From Porphyrobacter sp. (GTDB taxonomy: Bacteria; Pseudomonadota; Alphaproteobacteria; Sphingomonadales; Sphingomonadaceae), in NCBI GenBank assembly GCA_027531395.1, contig JAPZRO010000003.1, positions 310,001 through 374,000 on the forward strand: a DNA stretch of 64,000 nt, written 5' to 3'. The translations under genes and the position numbers were made by a program. Shown in pieces: positions 26,885 through 36,556 of this stretch. Position 1 is the first letter of the stretch; every line of letters starts with the position of its first letter. The notes below the pieces were generated by a model that made no database searches, was not told the origin of the DNA, and saw nothing but the letters and a program-made list of their open reading frames with translations.

Positions 26885-27293
26885 ATTTGCACCCGTGATC
26901 CTGCTGGCCGGTGCCTCGGCGATGCTGGCCGCGTGCGGCGCCGGTGGCGGCGTGTTCAACCGCGACCGTCCGGACGAGTTCGCTGTGCAGCGTCAGGCCC
27001 CGCTGGTGGTGCCGCCCGATTTCACTCTCACCCCGCCCGCCCCGGGCGCGCCGCGCCCGTCCGAAGGCACCGCCTCGGAGCAGGCGCTCGAAGCGCTGTT
27101 CGGCGGCCCTGCCCCGCGCAGCCGGGTCGAAGCGAGTGTGATCGACCGCGCCGGCAGCGCCGCGCCGAGCATCCGCAGCACCGTCGGCGATACCGGCACC
27201 AACACGGTCGCCAAGGGCCGCGTCACCCGCGACATCATCGCCGCGCCCGAGGGCGACGGTCAGGCGGCCTCGACCGTAATCCCGAGCGCTTGA
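26877..27293 (+). CDS. DUF3035-type (BamF-like) outer-membrane lipoprotein
   Basis: A 138-residue lipoprotein starting inside the end of lspA. The lipobox 'LAAC' places the acylated Cys at residue 20. The mature part is short and Pro/Ala-rich with 'FAVQRQAPLVVPPDFTLTPP', a hallmark of the alphaproteobacterial DUF3035 family. Pfam associates that family with the BamF subunit of the outer-membrane beta-barrel assembly machine. The assignment rests on recall of the family pattern. Its position after ileS-lspA is what I would expect in this group. Confidence 0.8.
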   Translation: MRKFAPVILLAGASAMLAACGAGGGVFNRDRPDEFAVQRQAPLVVPPDFTLTPPAPGAPRPSEGTASEQALEALFGGPAPRSRVEASVIDRAGSAAPSIRSTVGDTGTNTVAKGRVTRDIIAAPEGDGQAASTVIPSA

Positions 27294-27306
27294 TCTAAAC
27301 TTCGCT

Positions 27307-27360
27307 CGTGTCGCGCGTCGTCGAGACACGCTAGCTCTGCCTCTCGACTTCGCTCGAGGC
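27307..27360. terminator. two hairpins between convergent genes
   Basis: CGTGTC/GACACG (27307-27312 with 27325-27330), and GCC-TCGA/TCGA-GGC with a small bulge (27339-27360). Neither has a strong T-tract. They lie between the convergent lipoprotein and CorC-like genes and may end both transcripts. The 'CTCGACTTCGCTCGAGGCGAACGG' style of the second (here beginning near 27343) is common as an interspersed sphingomonad element. Confidence 0.4.
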
Positions 27361-27378
27361 GAACGGGACTAGGGTTAC

Positions 27379-28683
27379 TTATTCCCCCTCGTCCTCGCGG
27401 CTGACCAGCAGCTTGTCGATCCGGCGGCCGTCCATGTCGACTACCTCGAACCGCCAGCCCTGATCGGTGAAGTGTTCACCCTCGGCCGGGAGCTTCTTGA
27501 GCACCGACAACACGTAGCCCGCCGCCGTGCCGAATTCGCGGTTCTCGCCATATTCGAGCCCCAGCCGGTCAGCCAGCGCATCGGCGGAGAGCGAACCGGC
27601 GACCAGCAGCGAGCCGTCCTCGCGCTCCACCACCTGCGGCAGATCGCCCTCGTCCTGATCGCTGACAAAGGTGCCGACGATCGCGGTGAGCAGATCGACC
27701 GGGGTGACGATGCCTTCGAAGTGGCCGTATTCGTCGTGCACCACTGCCATCGCCACTTCGGAGGATTGCAGCGCCCGCAGCGCATCCATCGCGTCGAGCT
27801 GGTCGGGCACCACTTCGACCCGGCGCATCATCGCGCGGATCGAGACCGGCTCGCCCGCCACCATCGCCGCGAGGACTTCGCGCACCTTCACCACGCCGAG
27901 AATGGTATCAGGCGAACCTTCGGCGACCGGCATCAGCGAATGCGGGCTCTCCTCGATGGTCTGGCGGATTTCGGCAAGGTCGGCATCGGCCTCGATCCAG
28001 TCGACCTCGGTGCGCGGGGTCATCATCTCGCGCACGGGGCGCTCGGCGAGGCGCACCACGCCGGTGAGGATCTGGCGCTGGTCGGCCTCGATCACGCCGG
28101 ACCGGGTCGCCTCGGCGAAGATCATCTGCAATTCCTCGGCGGTAACCGAATGTTCCCCGCGTTCACGCAATCCGAACAGCGCGATCAGCGTCGCCGAGCT
28201 CTTGTCGAGCAGCCACACCAGCGGCGCAGCAGCGCGGGCCATCCATGCCATCGGTCGGGACATCACCAGCGACACCGGCACCGCCGCGCGCAGGGCCAGC
28301 TGCTTGGGCACCAGCTCGCCGACGATCAGGCTGAAATAGGTGGTGAAGGCAATCACCAGCGCAAAGCCGCTCTCGTCGGCATATTTGCCAAGCAGGCCGA
28401 GCCATTCGAGCCGTTCACCCACCGGCCCGCCGAGGCTGGCGCCCGAATAGGCACCGGCGATGATGCCAATCAGGGTGATGCCGATCTGCACGGTCGAGAG
28501 GAACTTGCCCGGGTCCGCCGCTAGTTCGATCGCGGTGCGCGCACCCACGGAACCCGCTTCGGCCCGCGCTTCCAGCGCACTGGTCTTGGCCGAGACGATC
28601 GCGAGTTCGGACATGGCGAAGACGCCGTTGAGCACGATCAGCGCGATGATGATCGCAAGGTCGGTCCAGGGAAAAGGTGTCAC
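27379..28683 (-). CDS. CorC/HlyC-type hemolysin family protein (CNNM transporter-like)
   Basis: A 434-residue membrane protein with an N-terminal DUF21/CNNM domain of about four transmembrane helices ('WTDLAIIIALIVLNGVFAMS', 'GITLIGIIAGAYSG'), two CBS domains near residues 210-330 ('MMTPRTEVDWI', 'VHDEYGHFEGIVTPVDLL') and a C-terminal CorC_HlyC transporter-associated domain. Homologues act in magnesium or cobalt efflux; the 'hemolysin' name is historical. The start is GTG 28683. It is divergent from the OmpA-like lipoprotein with 183 bases between. Confidence 0.92.
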   Translation of the reverse strand: MTPFPWTDLAIIIALIVLNGVFAMSELAIVSAKTSALEARAEAGSVGARTAIELAADPGKFLSTVQIGITLIGIIAGAYSGASLGGPVGERLEWLGLLGKYADESGFALVIAFTTYFSLIVGELVPKQLALRAAVPVSLVMSRPMAWMARAAAPLVWLLDKSSATLIALFGLRERGEHSVTAEELQMIFAEATRSGVIEADQRQILTGVVRLAERPVREMMTPRTEVDWIEADADLAEIRQTIEESPHSLMPVAEGSPDTILGVVKVREVLAAMVAGEPVSIRAMMRRVEVVPDQLDAMDALRALQSSEVAMAVVHDEYGHFEGIVTPVDLLTAIVGTFVSDQDEGDLPQVVEREDGSLLVAGSLSADALADRLGLEYGENREFGTAAGYVLSVLKKLPAEGEHFTDQGWRFEVVDMDGRRIDKLLVSREDEGE

Positions 28684-28866
28684 GCCCGTTGCGCTAGCAC
28701 AAAAGCGCGCCTGTGCCAGCAGCGTGATGCGCCTGTCAGCAGCCGATTCCGTTCAAGCCGAGTCAATGCGCGGCACCGCATGGGGCTTGGCACAACCGGC
28801 GGATTTCCTTGTCGTCAGCCGGGCAGCATGGCATTCTTCACGCCGGACAAGAGGGAGGTAAGCATC

Positions 28867-29562
28867 ATGACTTATTCGCGTATCCTGCTTTCGGGCACTG
28901 CCGCGCTGGCGCTGCTCGGCACCACCGCCTGCGTCACCGACCCCAACACCGGCGAGAAAAAGATCTCGCGCACCGCGATCGGCACCGGCCTTGGCGGCAC
29001 CCTCGGCTACCTCCTCGGCGGGGCAATCGGCGGCGATACCGGCCGCATCATCGGCGCCGGCATCGGCGGCTCGGCGGGCGCAATTCTCGGCAAGCAGTAT
29101 GACGACCAGATCCGCGAGCTGAAGGAACAGACCGCGGGCAGCGGCGTCGACGTGGAAGAAGTGGGCGATCAGGACGCGATCCTCGTGCGCCTGCCCGATG
29201 GAGTGACCTTCGCCACCGGCTCGGCGGCGATCAACCCCGGCTTCTATGACACGCTCAACAGCGTCGCGGAGACGCTGATCAAGTATCCCAACAGCCTGAT
29301 CGACGTTTACGGCTTCACCGACACCACCGGTTCGCCGGCGACCAACCAGCGCCTGTCCGAGCAGCGCGCGCAGGCGGTGGCCGACTACCTCGCCGCGCGC
29401 GGCGTCGCCCGCGCCCGCATCGCGACGCAGGGCTTTGGCGAGAGCTATGACCACCTGCGGGTCAAGACCGCCGACAATGTCAACGAACCGCTCAACCGCC
29501 GGGTCGAGATCAAGATCATCCCAGTCAGCCAGGACGACGTGCGCGAAGCGCGCGGGAATTGA
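28867..29562 (+). CDS. OmpA-family outer-membrane lipoprotein
   Basis: A 231-residue lipoprotein starting at ATG 28867 behind a GGGAGG ribosome site. The lipobox ends at Cys22 ('LGTTAC'). A glycine-zipper region ('GTGLGGTLGYLLGG', 'IIGAGIGGSAGAILG') spans about residues 42-75. A C-terminal OmpA peptidoglycan-binding domain follows ('VYGFTDTTGSPATNQRLSEQ', 'RVEIKI'). The combination of glycine zipper and OmpA domain is typical of YiaD-like proteins that tether the outer membrane to the wall. Confidence 0.93.
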   Translation: MTYSRILLSGTAALALLGTTACVTDPNTGEKKISRTAIGTGLGGTLGYLLGGAIGGDTGRIIGAGIGGSAGAILGKQYDDQIRELKEQTAGSGVDVEEVGDQDAILVRLPDGVTFATGSAAINPGFYDTLNSVAETLIKYPNSLIDVYGFTDTTGSPATNQRLSEQRAQAVADYLAARGVARARIATQGFGESYDHLRVKTADNVNEPLNRRVEIKIIPVSQDDVREARGN

Positions 29563-29583
29563 TCTGACCTGCCGGAAATAGTG

Positions 29584-29609
29584 ACGGGCCGTCCTGCGGG
29601 GCGGCCCGT
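29584..29609. terminator. probable bidirectional terminator hairpin
   Basis: ACGGGCCG (29584-29591) and CGGCCCGT (29602-29609) form a perfect 8-bp stem with a 10-base GC-rich loop between the convergent OmpA-like and CysQ-like genes. The downstream T content is low. Confidence 0.5.
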
Positions 29610-29615
29610 TCCGTA

Positions 29616-30392
29616 TCAGCGCAGCGCCTTGGCGCGGTCCGCCAGCCGCTCGACGGCGGCGGCGTGGATCGCGGGGGAGCAGACCAGCACCCCGAAATCG
29701 CGGGGGTCGTGCTTGTTGTAGGCGAGCGGCTGACCAAAAGCGTCGGTCACTTCCGCACCCGCCTCGCGCGCGATCAGAGTCGCTGCGGCGATGTCCCATT
29801 CGTAGCCCCAGCGCAACGTGGCGACGAGATCGGCGCGGTCGTCGGCGACCATCGCGATCCTGAGCGCGATCGAATTGGGCTGATCGACCGCCACCAGATC
29901 GCTGTCCTCCTTGGGCAGGATGTGGGTCGGCACCCGCGACCCGGCAAAGGCCGTCCGCTGGCTGGCCCGGATCGGCTGGCCATTGAGGGTCGCGCCCTGT
30001 CCCGCCTGCGCCAGCCATTCCTCGCCCCGTGCCGGGGCGGCGAGCATCCCGATCAGCGGCTTGTTGGCGCTCACCAGCGCCACCGACACCGCCCAGCCAT
30101 CGCGCCCACGCACGAAATCGCGCGTGCCGTCGATCGGATCGACCAGCCAGATCAGCCCGCTCGCGGTGCGCTGCTTGTCGTCGGCGGTTTCCTCCGAAAG
30201 CCAGCCGGCCGAGGGCAGCAGGCGGCGAAGCTCGCGCTTCAGGAAGCGGTCGACCTCGAGATCGGCCTCGCTCACCGGATTGTTCGGGCTCTTGTCCCAG
30301 CTGGTGAGCGCATGGCCCGCCCCCGGCCAGCGCGAAAGAGCGATCCGGCCCGCCTCGCGGACAATCTCTTCAAGGCGGAACCTGTCAATCAT
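29616..30392 (-). CDS. CysQ/inositol-monophosphatase family phosphatase
   Basis: A 258-residue lithium-sensitive-type phosphatase. Metal and catalytic motifs are 'WLSEETADD', 'LVDPIDGTRDFVRG' and 'YEWDIAAATLIAREAGA'. The family includes 3'(2'),5'-bisphosphate nucleotidase (CysQ) and inositol-1-phosphatase; sequence style favours CysQ, but an inositol phosphate role cannot be excluded given the inositol genes at 50-55 kb. ATG 30392 begins at the domain edge. It is divergent from sucC. Confidence 0.88.
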   Translation of the reverse strand: MIDRFRLEEIVREAGRIALSRWPGAGHALTSWDKSPNNPVSEADLEVDRFLKRELRRLLPSAGWLSEETADDKQRTASGLIWLVDPIDGTRDFVRGRDGWAVSVALVSANKPLIGMLAAPARGEEWLAQAGQGATLNGQPIRASQRTAFAGSRVPTHILPKEDSDLVAVDQPNSIALRIAMVADDRADLVATLRWGYEWDIAAATLIAREAGAEVTDAFGQPLAYNKHDPRDFGVLVCSPAIHAAAVERLADRAKALR

Positions 30393-30505
30393 GAGAGGCT
30401 CGCTGTTGCGCCTGCACAGAGCACTTTTCAAGAGGGTCGATCCGTGCTTAGGCCCCGCGTGGACGAACCTCTCCCCAGGATACGCATTGAAGGGATCGAT
30501 ACGCA

Positions 30506-31705
<1,200 letters not shown>

Positions 31706-31732
31706 GCCTCCCTTCCGGTCATTGAACAAAGG

Positions 31733-31763
31733 CCCCCGCCGGTTCGATCCGGCGGGGGTTTTT
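31733..31763 (+). terminator. strong Rho-independent terminator of sucC
   Basis: A perfect 10-bp GC stem (31733-31742 CCCCCGCCGG with 31749-31758) with loop TTCGAT is followed by five T residues. This is the clearest intrinsic terminator in the window and shows sucC is not co-transcribed with a downstream sucD. Confidence 0.93.
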
Positions 31764-31792
31764 CTTTGTCGTCAGTGCGCGCGGCAGGGGTT

Positions 31793-32308
31793 TTAACGCG
31801 TTGGCAGGCGCTTGAACCGGAACACCAGCTCCTGCGGCGTTGGCCCGCTGCTCTTCATCCGCACCGCCACCACCATGCCGCCCTCGCCGTCACAGCGATA
31901 GGTCAGCGCGTTGAAATAGAGCGCGCAGGGCTCGGCAGCGATCAGGCGGAAGGTGACCATCCCGTCCTTCTCCTCCCACCCGGTCAGATCGGGGTTGAAG
32001 TGCTTGAGCTTCACCACGAGGCTGCCGTCCTGCTGCGTCAGGTACATGTGCTCGGAGAACATGATCCCGCCCGCCGCGGTCTCCTGCACGAACAGCCCGA
32101 CCATCGTGTCGCCCGAGGGCGCGAGCCAGCTTTCGTGCGCCTCGGCACCCTCGATCCCGCTGCCGCTCCACGTGCCGATCAGCCATGCGGCATCGGCAAG
32201 CGTGGCCTTTCCGGGCGCCTCGCCAGCCTGCGCCACGCGCGTTTCCTGCGCCGCCAAAGGTGTCGCCGCCAGCACGGCCAGCGCCGTCAGAAATGTCCTT
32301 GTCGCCAT
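31793..32308 (-). CDS. exported DUF6265-like protein
   Basis: A 171-residue protein with a signal peptide ('FLTALAVLAATPLAAQ') and a beta-rich domain containing 'AAWLIGTWSGSGIEG', 'ESWLAPSGDTMVGLF' and 'LTYRCDGEGGMVVAVRM'. This matches my memory of the DUF6265 pattern, a calycin-like barrel of unknown function. ATG 32308 is chosen over 32317 because GGGGAGGG lies nine bases upstream of it and abuts the other. It is probably periplasmic. It is divergent from etfB. Confidence 0.8.
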   Translation of the reverse strand: MATRTFLTALAVLAATPLAAQETRVAQAGEAPGKATLADAAWLIGTWSGSGIEGAEAHESWLAPSGDTMVGLFVQETAAGGIMFSEHMYLTQQDGSLVVKLKHFNPDLTGWEEKDGMVTFRLIAAEPCALYFNALTYRCDGEGGMVVAVRMKSSGPTPQELVFRFKRLPTR

Positions 32309-32450
32309 GATCCGCATCCCTCCCCGACCCGGGACGTATCTGGTCGGGGTCAGGCGGTAAAGCACTGGCGAATTGAATGCTTGACCTGCGACCGGCGCAA
32401 AGCAAGGGGATGGGCACATTTGCCGCGTTCGGAACCATCCGCTTGCTTGA

Positions 32451-32464
32451 CGTTTACGTAAACG
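32451..32464. promoter_or_regulatory. perfect 14-bp palindrome upstream of etfBA
   Basis: CGTTTACGTAAACG is fully symmetrical and is flanked by GCTTG and CAAGC arms (32445-32469). It follows a TTGACG that would serve as a -35 element overlapping it. TTTACGTAAA-type sites within promoter spacers are what I recall for MerR-family LiuR-type regulators of branched-chain and fatty-acid catabolism, which often include etfBA. It is 60 bases before the etfB start. Confidence 0.55.
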
Positions 32465-32524
32465 CAAGCTAGGCGGGCCGCCGAAGGCTAGCGCCTGTGA
32501 TTCTTTGAGAGGAAGGAACGCCCC

Positions 32525-33271
32525 ATGAAGATCCTCGTCCCCGTCAAGCGGGTGATCGATTACAACGTCAAGCCGCGGGTCAAGGCCGATGGCACGGGCG
32601 TTGACCTTGCCAACGTCAAGATGAGCATGAACCCGTTCGACGAGATCGCGGTCGAGGAAGCCATCCGCCTCAAGGAAAAGGGCGCGGCCACCGAGATCGT
32701 GGCTGTCAGCGTCGGTCCGGCCAAGGCGCAGGAAACCCTGCGCACCGCGCTCGCCATGGGTGCCGACCGTGCGATCCTCGTCGAGACCGAAGAGGAAGTC
32801 GAGCCGCTGGCGGTCGCCAAGATCCTCAAGGCGATTGCCGATGAGGAAGCCCCGGGCCTCGTGATCCTCGGCAAGCAGTCGATCTCGGACGATTCGAACC
32901 AGACCGGCCAGATGCTCGCCGCGCTGATGGGCCGTCCGCAGGGCACCTTCGCCAACACCGTCGCCATCGAAGGCGACAGCGTTGTGGTGAAGCGCGAAGT
33001 CGATGGCGGTCTCCAGACCGTGAAGCTCACGCTCCCCGCGATCGTCACCACCGACCTGCGCCTCAACGAGCCGCGTTATGCCTCGCTGCCGAACATCATG
33101 AAGGCCAAGCAGAAGCCGCTCGCGACCAAGACCGCCGCCGATTACGGTGTCGACCTGACCCCGCGCCTCAAGACCCTCAAGGTCTCCGAGCCGCCGGTGC
33201 GCCAGGCGGGCGAAAAGGTCGCCGACGTCGCTGCGCTGGTCGAAAAGGTCAAGGCGCTGGGCATCGCGTAA
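32525..33271 (+). CDS. etfB: electron transfer flavoprotein, beta subunit
   Basis: A 248-residue ETF beta subunit. '[20 protein letters not shown]' and '[15 protein letters not shown]' are diagnostic, and the AMP site '[20 protein letters not shown]' is intact. The length is that of group I ETFs. It passes electrons from acyl-CoA dehydrogenases, such as the one at 879-2087, to ETF:ubiquinone oxidoreductase. It is followed 34 bases later by etfA, and the message ends at a hairpin at 34272-34300. Confidence 0.97.
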   Translation: MKILVPVKRVIDYNVKPRVKADGTGVDLANVKMSMNPFDEIAVEEAIRLKEKGAATEIVAVSVGPAKAQETLRTALAMGADRAILVETEEEVEPLAVAKILKAIADEEAPGLVILGKQSISDDSNQTGQMLAALMGRPQGTFANTVAIEGDSVVVKREVDGGLQTVKLTLPAIVTTDLRLNEPRYASLPNIMKAKQKPLATKTAADYGVDLTPRLKTLKVSEPPVRQAGEKVADVAALVEKVKALGIA

Positions 33272-33305
33272 GCGCGCCGCGTCTCAAAGATAAGGAACAT
33301 TCGAG

Positions 33306-34235
33306 ATGAAGACTCTGGTTCTCGTCGAACATGACAACACCAAGGTGAACGACGCGACGCTCGCGGTGGTCACCGCTGCCGGCAAGCTCGGCGAAGTGCA
33401 CCTGCTGGTTGCCGGCCACAACTGCGGTTCGGTCGCTGAAGCGGCTGCCAAGATCGCGGGCGTTGGCAAGGTCCACGTGGCGGACGATGCGGCCTATGCC
33501 AACGGCCTTGCCGAAAACGTCGCCCCGCTCGCTGCCGCGCTGATGGGCCACCACGACGCCTTCCTCGCCGCTGCCACCACGCAGGGCAAGAACGTCGCCC
33601 CGCGCGTCGCCGCGCATCTCGACGTGATGCAGGTGTCGGAAATCCTCTCGGTTGAAGGCCCCAAGACCTTCACCCGTCCGATCTACGCCGGCAACGCCAT
33701 CGCCACCGTCGAATCGACCGACCCCAAGCTGGTGATCACCGTGCGCGGCACCGCCTTTGAAAAGGCGGCGACCGAGGGTGGATCTGCTGCGGTTGAAGCG
33801 GTTTCGGGCGCGGGTGACGCGGGCACCTCGAGCTTCGTCAGCTCGGAAATCGCCAAGAGCGAGCGTCCGGAACTGACCAGCGCCAAGGTGATCGTCTCGG
33901 GCGGCCGCGCGCTCAAGGATGCGGAAACCTTTGAGGCCGTGATCACGCCCCTCGCCGACAAGCTCGGCGCCGCCATCGGCGCGAGCCGCGCTGCGGTCGA
34001 CGCGGGCTATGTCCCCAACGACTACCAGGTCGGCCAGACCGGGAAGATCGTCGCGCCGGAAGTCTACTTCGCCATCGGCATCTCGGGCGCGATCCAGCAC
34101 CTCGCCGGCATGAAGGATTCGAAGGTCATCATCGCTATCAACAAGGACGAAGACGCCCCGATCTTCCAGGTCGCGGACATCGGCCTCGTCGCCGACCTCT
34201 ATGCGGCAGTGCCGGAGCTGACCGGCGCGCTGTAA
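33306..34235 (+). CDS. etfA: electron transfer flavoprotein, alpha subunit
   Basis: A 309-residue FAD-binding subunit. The C-terminal FAD domain has '[16 protein letters not shown]', '[20 protein letters not shown]', '[17 protein letters not shown]'-like sequence (here '[17 protein letters not shown]') and '[20 protein letters not shown]'. All are standard. It is co-transcribed with etfB, and a terminator-like hairpin lies 36 bases after the stop. Confidence 0.97.
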   Translation: MKTLVLVEHDNTKVNDATLAVVTAAGKLGEVHLLVAGHNCGSVAEAAAKIAGVGKVHVADDAAYANGLAENVAPLAAALMGHHDAFLAAATTQGKNVAPRVAAHLDVMQVSEILSVEGPKTFTRPIYAGNAIATVESTDPKLVITVRGTAFEKAATEGGSAAVEAVSGAGDAGTSSFVSSEIAKSERPELTSAKVIVSGGRALKDAETFEAVITPLADKLGAAIGASRAAVDAGYVPNDYQVGQTGKIVAPEVYFAIGISGAIQHLAGMKDSKVIIAINKDEDAPIFQVADIGLVADLYAAVPELTGAL

Positions 34236-34271
34236 GGCGACCGACGTCTAAAGACTTGAGAACGCAATGAA

Positions 34272-34300
34272 CCTCCGGCAGGTTGCGTGCCTGCCGGAGG
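34272..34300 (+). terminator. 11-bp hairpin ending etfBA and containing the next gene's ribosome site
   Basis: CCTCCGGCAGG (34272-34282) pairs perfectly with 34290-34300 around a 7-base loop, followed by ATTTGTCT. The 3' arm ends in GGAGG, eight bases before ATG 34309, so the same stem both looks like a terminator and would hide the Shine-Dalgarno of the TonB-C gene in a read-through transcript. Confidence 0.7.
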
Positions 34301-34308
34301 ATTTGTCT

Positions 34309-35199
34309 ATGCATCGCACCGCCCTTGCGCTTGTTTCGCTGGCCACCATGCTCGCCCCTGCTGGCGCACGGGCGCAGGAGGCTGAGACGAAGGTGCTGGA
34401 GCCCAGCTCGGCATGGAACGCCACTTACGAGGACGGGCGATGCCGCCTGTCGCGGATGTTCGGCAGCGAGGGCCAACAGCACGCGCTGGTATTCGAACAG
34501 ACCGCCCCCGAGTCCCGCTTCTACATGTCGGTCGCCGGGCCAGCCGTGGCGGACATCAATGACGGCCTGCCGCTCCGGCTCGCGTTCGGCCCCGAGGGTG
34601 CCGAGAGCGATCAGACCATCGTCAAGGAGCGCAATCCCGAATTCGGCGCGGTCCTCTTCCTGAAGGACATCGATCTCAGACCCGCCGATCCTGCAGAGGT
34701 CGAGGCGGGCGCAGGCCTGGCCGAAACAGGCGCGCGCATCGATGTCGATGCCGCCGCCCCCTTGCGGCAGGTCTCGCTGACGCAGGGCAAGCAGCAGTTG
34801 GTGTTCCGCACCGGCCCGCTCGCCGCGCCCTTTGGCGTGCTCAATGATTGCACCGCGCATATTCTCTCGACCTGGGGGATCGACCCCGAAGCCCAGCGCA
34901 CGGCGCAGCGCGGCACGCGGCTGCTGGACCCCCAGAAGGCAGCCCGGAAGGTGCAGGAGACCTATCCGCTACAGCCCCTGATGCAGGGCCGCGGCGGCGT
35001 GGTCGGCGTGGCCATTCTGGTGGATGATGCCGGAGCGCCAACCGAGTGCCGGGTCACCAATGATTCCGGCGATCGCACCCTCAACGCGGTCGCCTGCGAC
35101 GCCCTGATGAAGGCGCGCTACGATCCGGCGCTGGATGCATCGGGCAAGCCAATGAAGTCCTACTGGATGACGCGGGTGATCTATCGCGTCGGGGTCTAG
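34309..35199 (+). CDS. exported protein with C-terminal TonB domain
   Basis: A 296-residue protein with a signal peptide ('LALVSLATMLAPAGARAQ'), a middle beta-rich region without known motif, and a TonB-C-type domain from about residue 220 ('GVVGVAILVDDAGAPTECRV', 'NAVACDALMKARYDPALD', 'WMTRVIYRV'). There is no N-terminal membrane anchor or proline-rich spacer, so it is not a classical TonB. Such periplasmic TonB-C proteins are numerous in sphingomonads. ATG 34309 is supported by GGAGG eight bases upstream. Confidence 0.85.
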   Translation: MHRTALALVSLATMLAPAGARAQEAETKVLEPSSAWNATYEDGRCRLSRMFGSEGQQHALVFEQTAPESRFYMSVAGPAVADINDGLPLRLAFGPEGAESDQTIVKERNPEFGAVLFLKDIDLRPADPAEVEAGAGLAETGARIDVDAAAPLRQVSLTQGKQQLVFRTGPLAAPFGVLNDCTAHILSTWGIDPEAQRTAQRGTRLLDPQKAARKVQETYPLQPLMQGRGGVVGVAILVDDAGAPTECRVTNDSGDRTLNAVACDALMKARYDPALDASGKPMKSYWMTRVIYRVGV

Positions 35200-35210
35200 A
35201 AAGCGGCACT

Positions 35211-36509
35211 CTACAGCACCGTGGTGATGAAGTGCAGCGTCATCCCGACGAGGCCGCCGACGAGCGTTCCGTTGATGCGGATGAACTGGAGGTCGCGGCC
35301 CACCGCGCCTTCGACCCGCGCGGTGATGGTCGTCGCGTCCCAGCGCTTCACCGTTTCCGACACCAACCGCACGATCTGGTCGCCGTAGCGGGTGGCGATA
35401 CCGACCATCGTGCGGCGGGCAAAGCGGTTGATCTGGAGTTGCAGCCGCTCGTCCTTCTGAAGCGCGTTGCCGAGTTCGGCGAGCATGTTGCGCATTTCCT
35501 CGCCCATCCCGCTGTCGGGGTCGCGCGCGCGGCGGATCAGGGACTGGCGGATACGCTCCCACACCCCCGTCCACCACACCGCGACGGCGGGGTTGGCAAT
35601 GAGGTCGCGCTTCATCTCCTCCACCTTGGCGCGGGTTTCGGGATCGTGCTGCAGGTCCTGCCCGAGCTTCGCGAGACCTTCCTCGATCTTGCCGCGCAGC
35701 GGGTGATCGGGGTTTACCAGCACTTCGGCGAGCAGCTTGTAGAGCCCGTCGAGCACGCTGGATGAGATGGTCTTGTCGAGCCCCGTCCAGCGCAGCACGC
35801 CCGCGACCCGCTGGTGGATGATGTCGCGGATGGTCTCTTCGTTGTCCTCGAGGGTGAGGCCTGCCCAGCGCACGAAACCGTCGATCAGCGGCTGGTGGCG
35901 GCGATCGGCCATCGCGCTCTCGATCATCCGGCCCGCGAGCGGGGCAATGTCGAGCTTGGCAAGCTGGCCCGCGAGGCCAGCGCGCACCTGGTTGCCGAGC
36001 CGGTCGGGATCGAGGCTTTCGAGCACCTCGGCCAGCAGCTCCGCCGCGCCTGACGTGATGCGCGAGCGCTCGTCGATGCTGCCGTCCGCCCCGCGCTCCG
36101 GCGAAGCGGCGAGGAATTCGCCCGCCGCTTTGGCGACGTTCATGCCCGACATCCGGCGCGCGACCACCGCAGGGGTGAGGAAGTTCTCGCGCAGGAACTG
36201 CGCCATGGTGTCGGCGATGCGGTCCTTGTTTTCAGGAATGATCGCGGTGTGCGGGATCGGCAGGCCGAGCGGGTGGCGGAACAGCGCGGTGACCGCGAAC
36301 CAGTCGGCCAGCCCGCCCACCATCGCCGCCTCGGCGAAGGCGTTGACGTAGCCCCACGCCGGATGCGCAGCGACCAGCCCGTGGGTGGCGATGAAGATCA
36401 CCGCCATCGCGGCAAGCATCCCGGTCGCCGTCCAGCGCATGCGCTGCGCACGATCGACCGTCAGCGGCTGGCCGCGAAAGGTGAGAGGCACGGAGTGACG
36501 CATCGCCAT
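35211..36509 (-). CDS. DUF445 family membrane protein
   Basis: A 432-residue protein with one N-terminal hydrophobic segment ('MLAAMAVIFIATHGLVAA'), the family signature 'GGLADWFAVTALFRHPLGLP' followed by 'HTAIIPENKDRI', a long amphipathic helical middle, and a C-terminal hydrophobic end ('NGTLVGGLVGMTLHFITTVL'). DUF445 proteins are inner-membrane proteins of unknown function found across proteobacteria. It is 47 bases downstream of the RND permease stop in the same direction and might be co-transcribed with the pump. Confidence 0.93.
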   Translation of the reverse strand: MAMRHSVPLTFRGQPLTVDRAQRMRWTATGMLAAMAVIFIATHGLVAAHPAWGYVNAFAEAAMVGGLADWFAVTALFRHPLGLPIPHTAIIPENKDRIADTMAQFLRENFLTPAVVARRMSGMNVAKAAGEFLAASPERGADGSIDERSRITSGAAELLAEVLESLDPDRLGNQVRAGLAGQLAKLDIAPLAGRMIESAMADRRHQPLIDGFVRWAGLTLEDNEETIRDIIHQRVAGVLRWTGLDKTISSSVLDGLYKLLAEVLVNPDHPLRGKIEEGLAKLGQDLQHDPETRAKVEEMKRDLIANPAVAVWWTGVWERIRQSLIRRARDPDSGMGEEMRNMLAELGNALQKDERLQLQINRFARRTMVGIATRYGDQIVRLVSETVKRWDATTITARVEGAVGRDLQFIRINGTLVGGLVGMTLHFITTVL

Positions 36510-36556
36510 GGACCGGCTTTAGCCCGCGATGGGCGTCCGCGTCACGCTTTTGTCGC

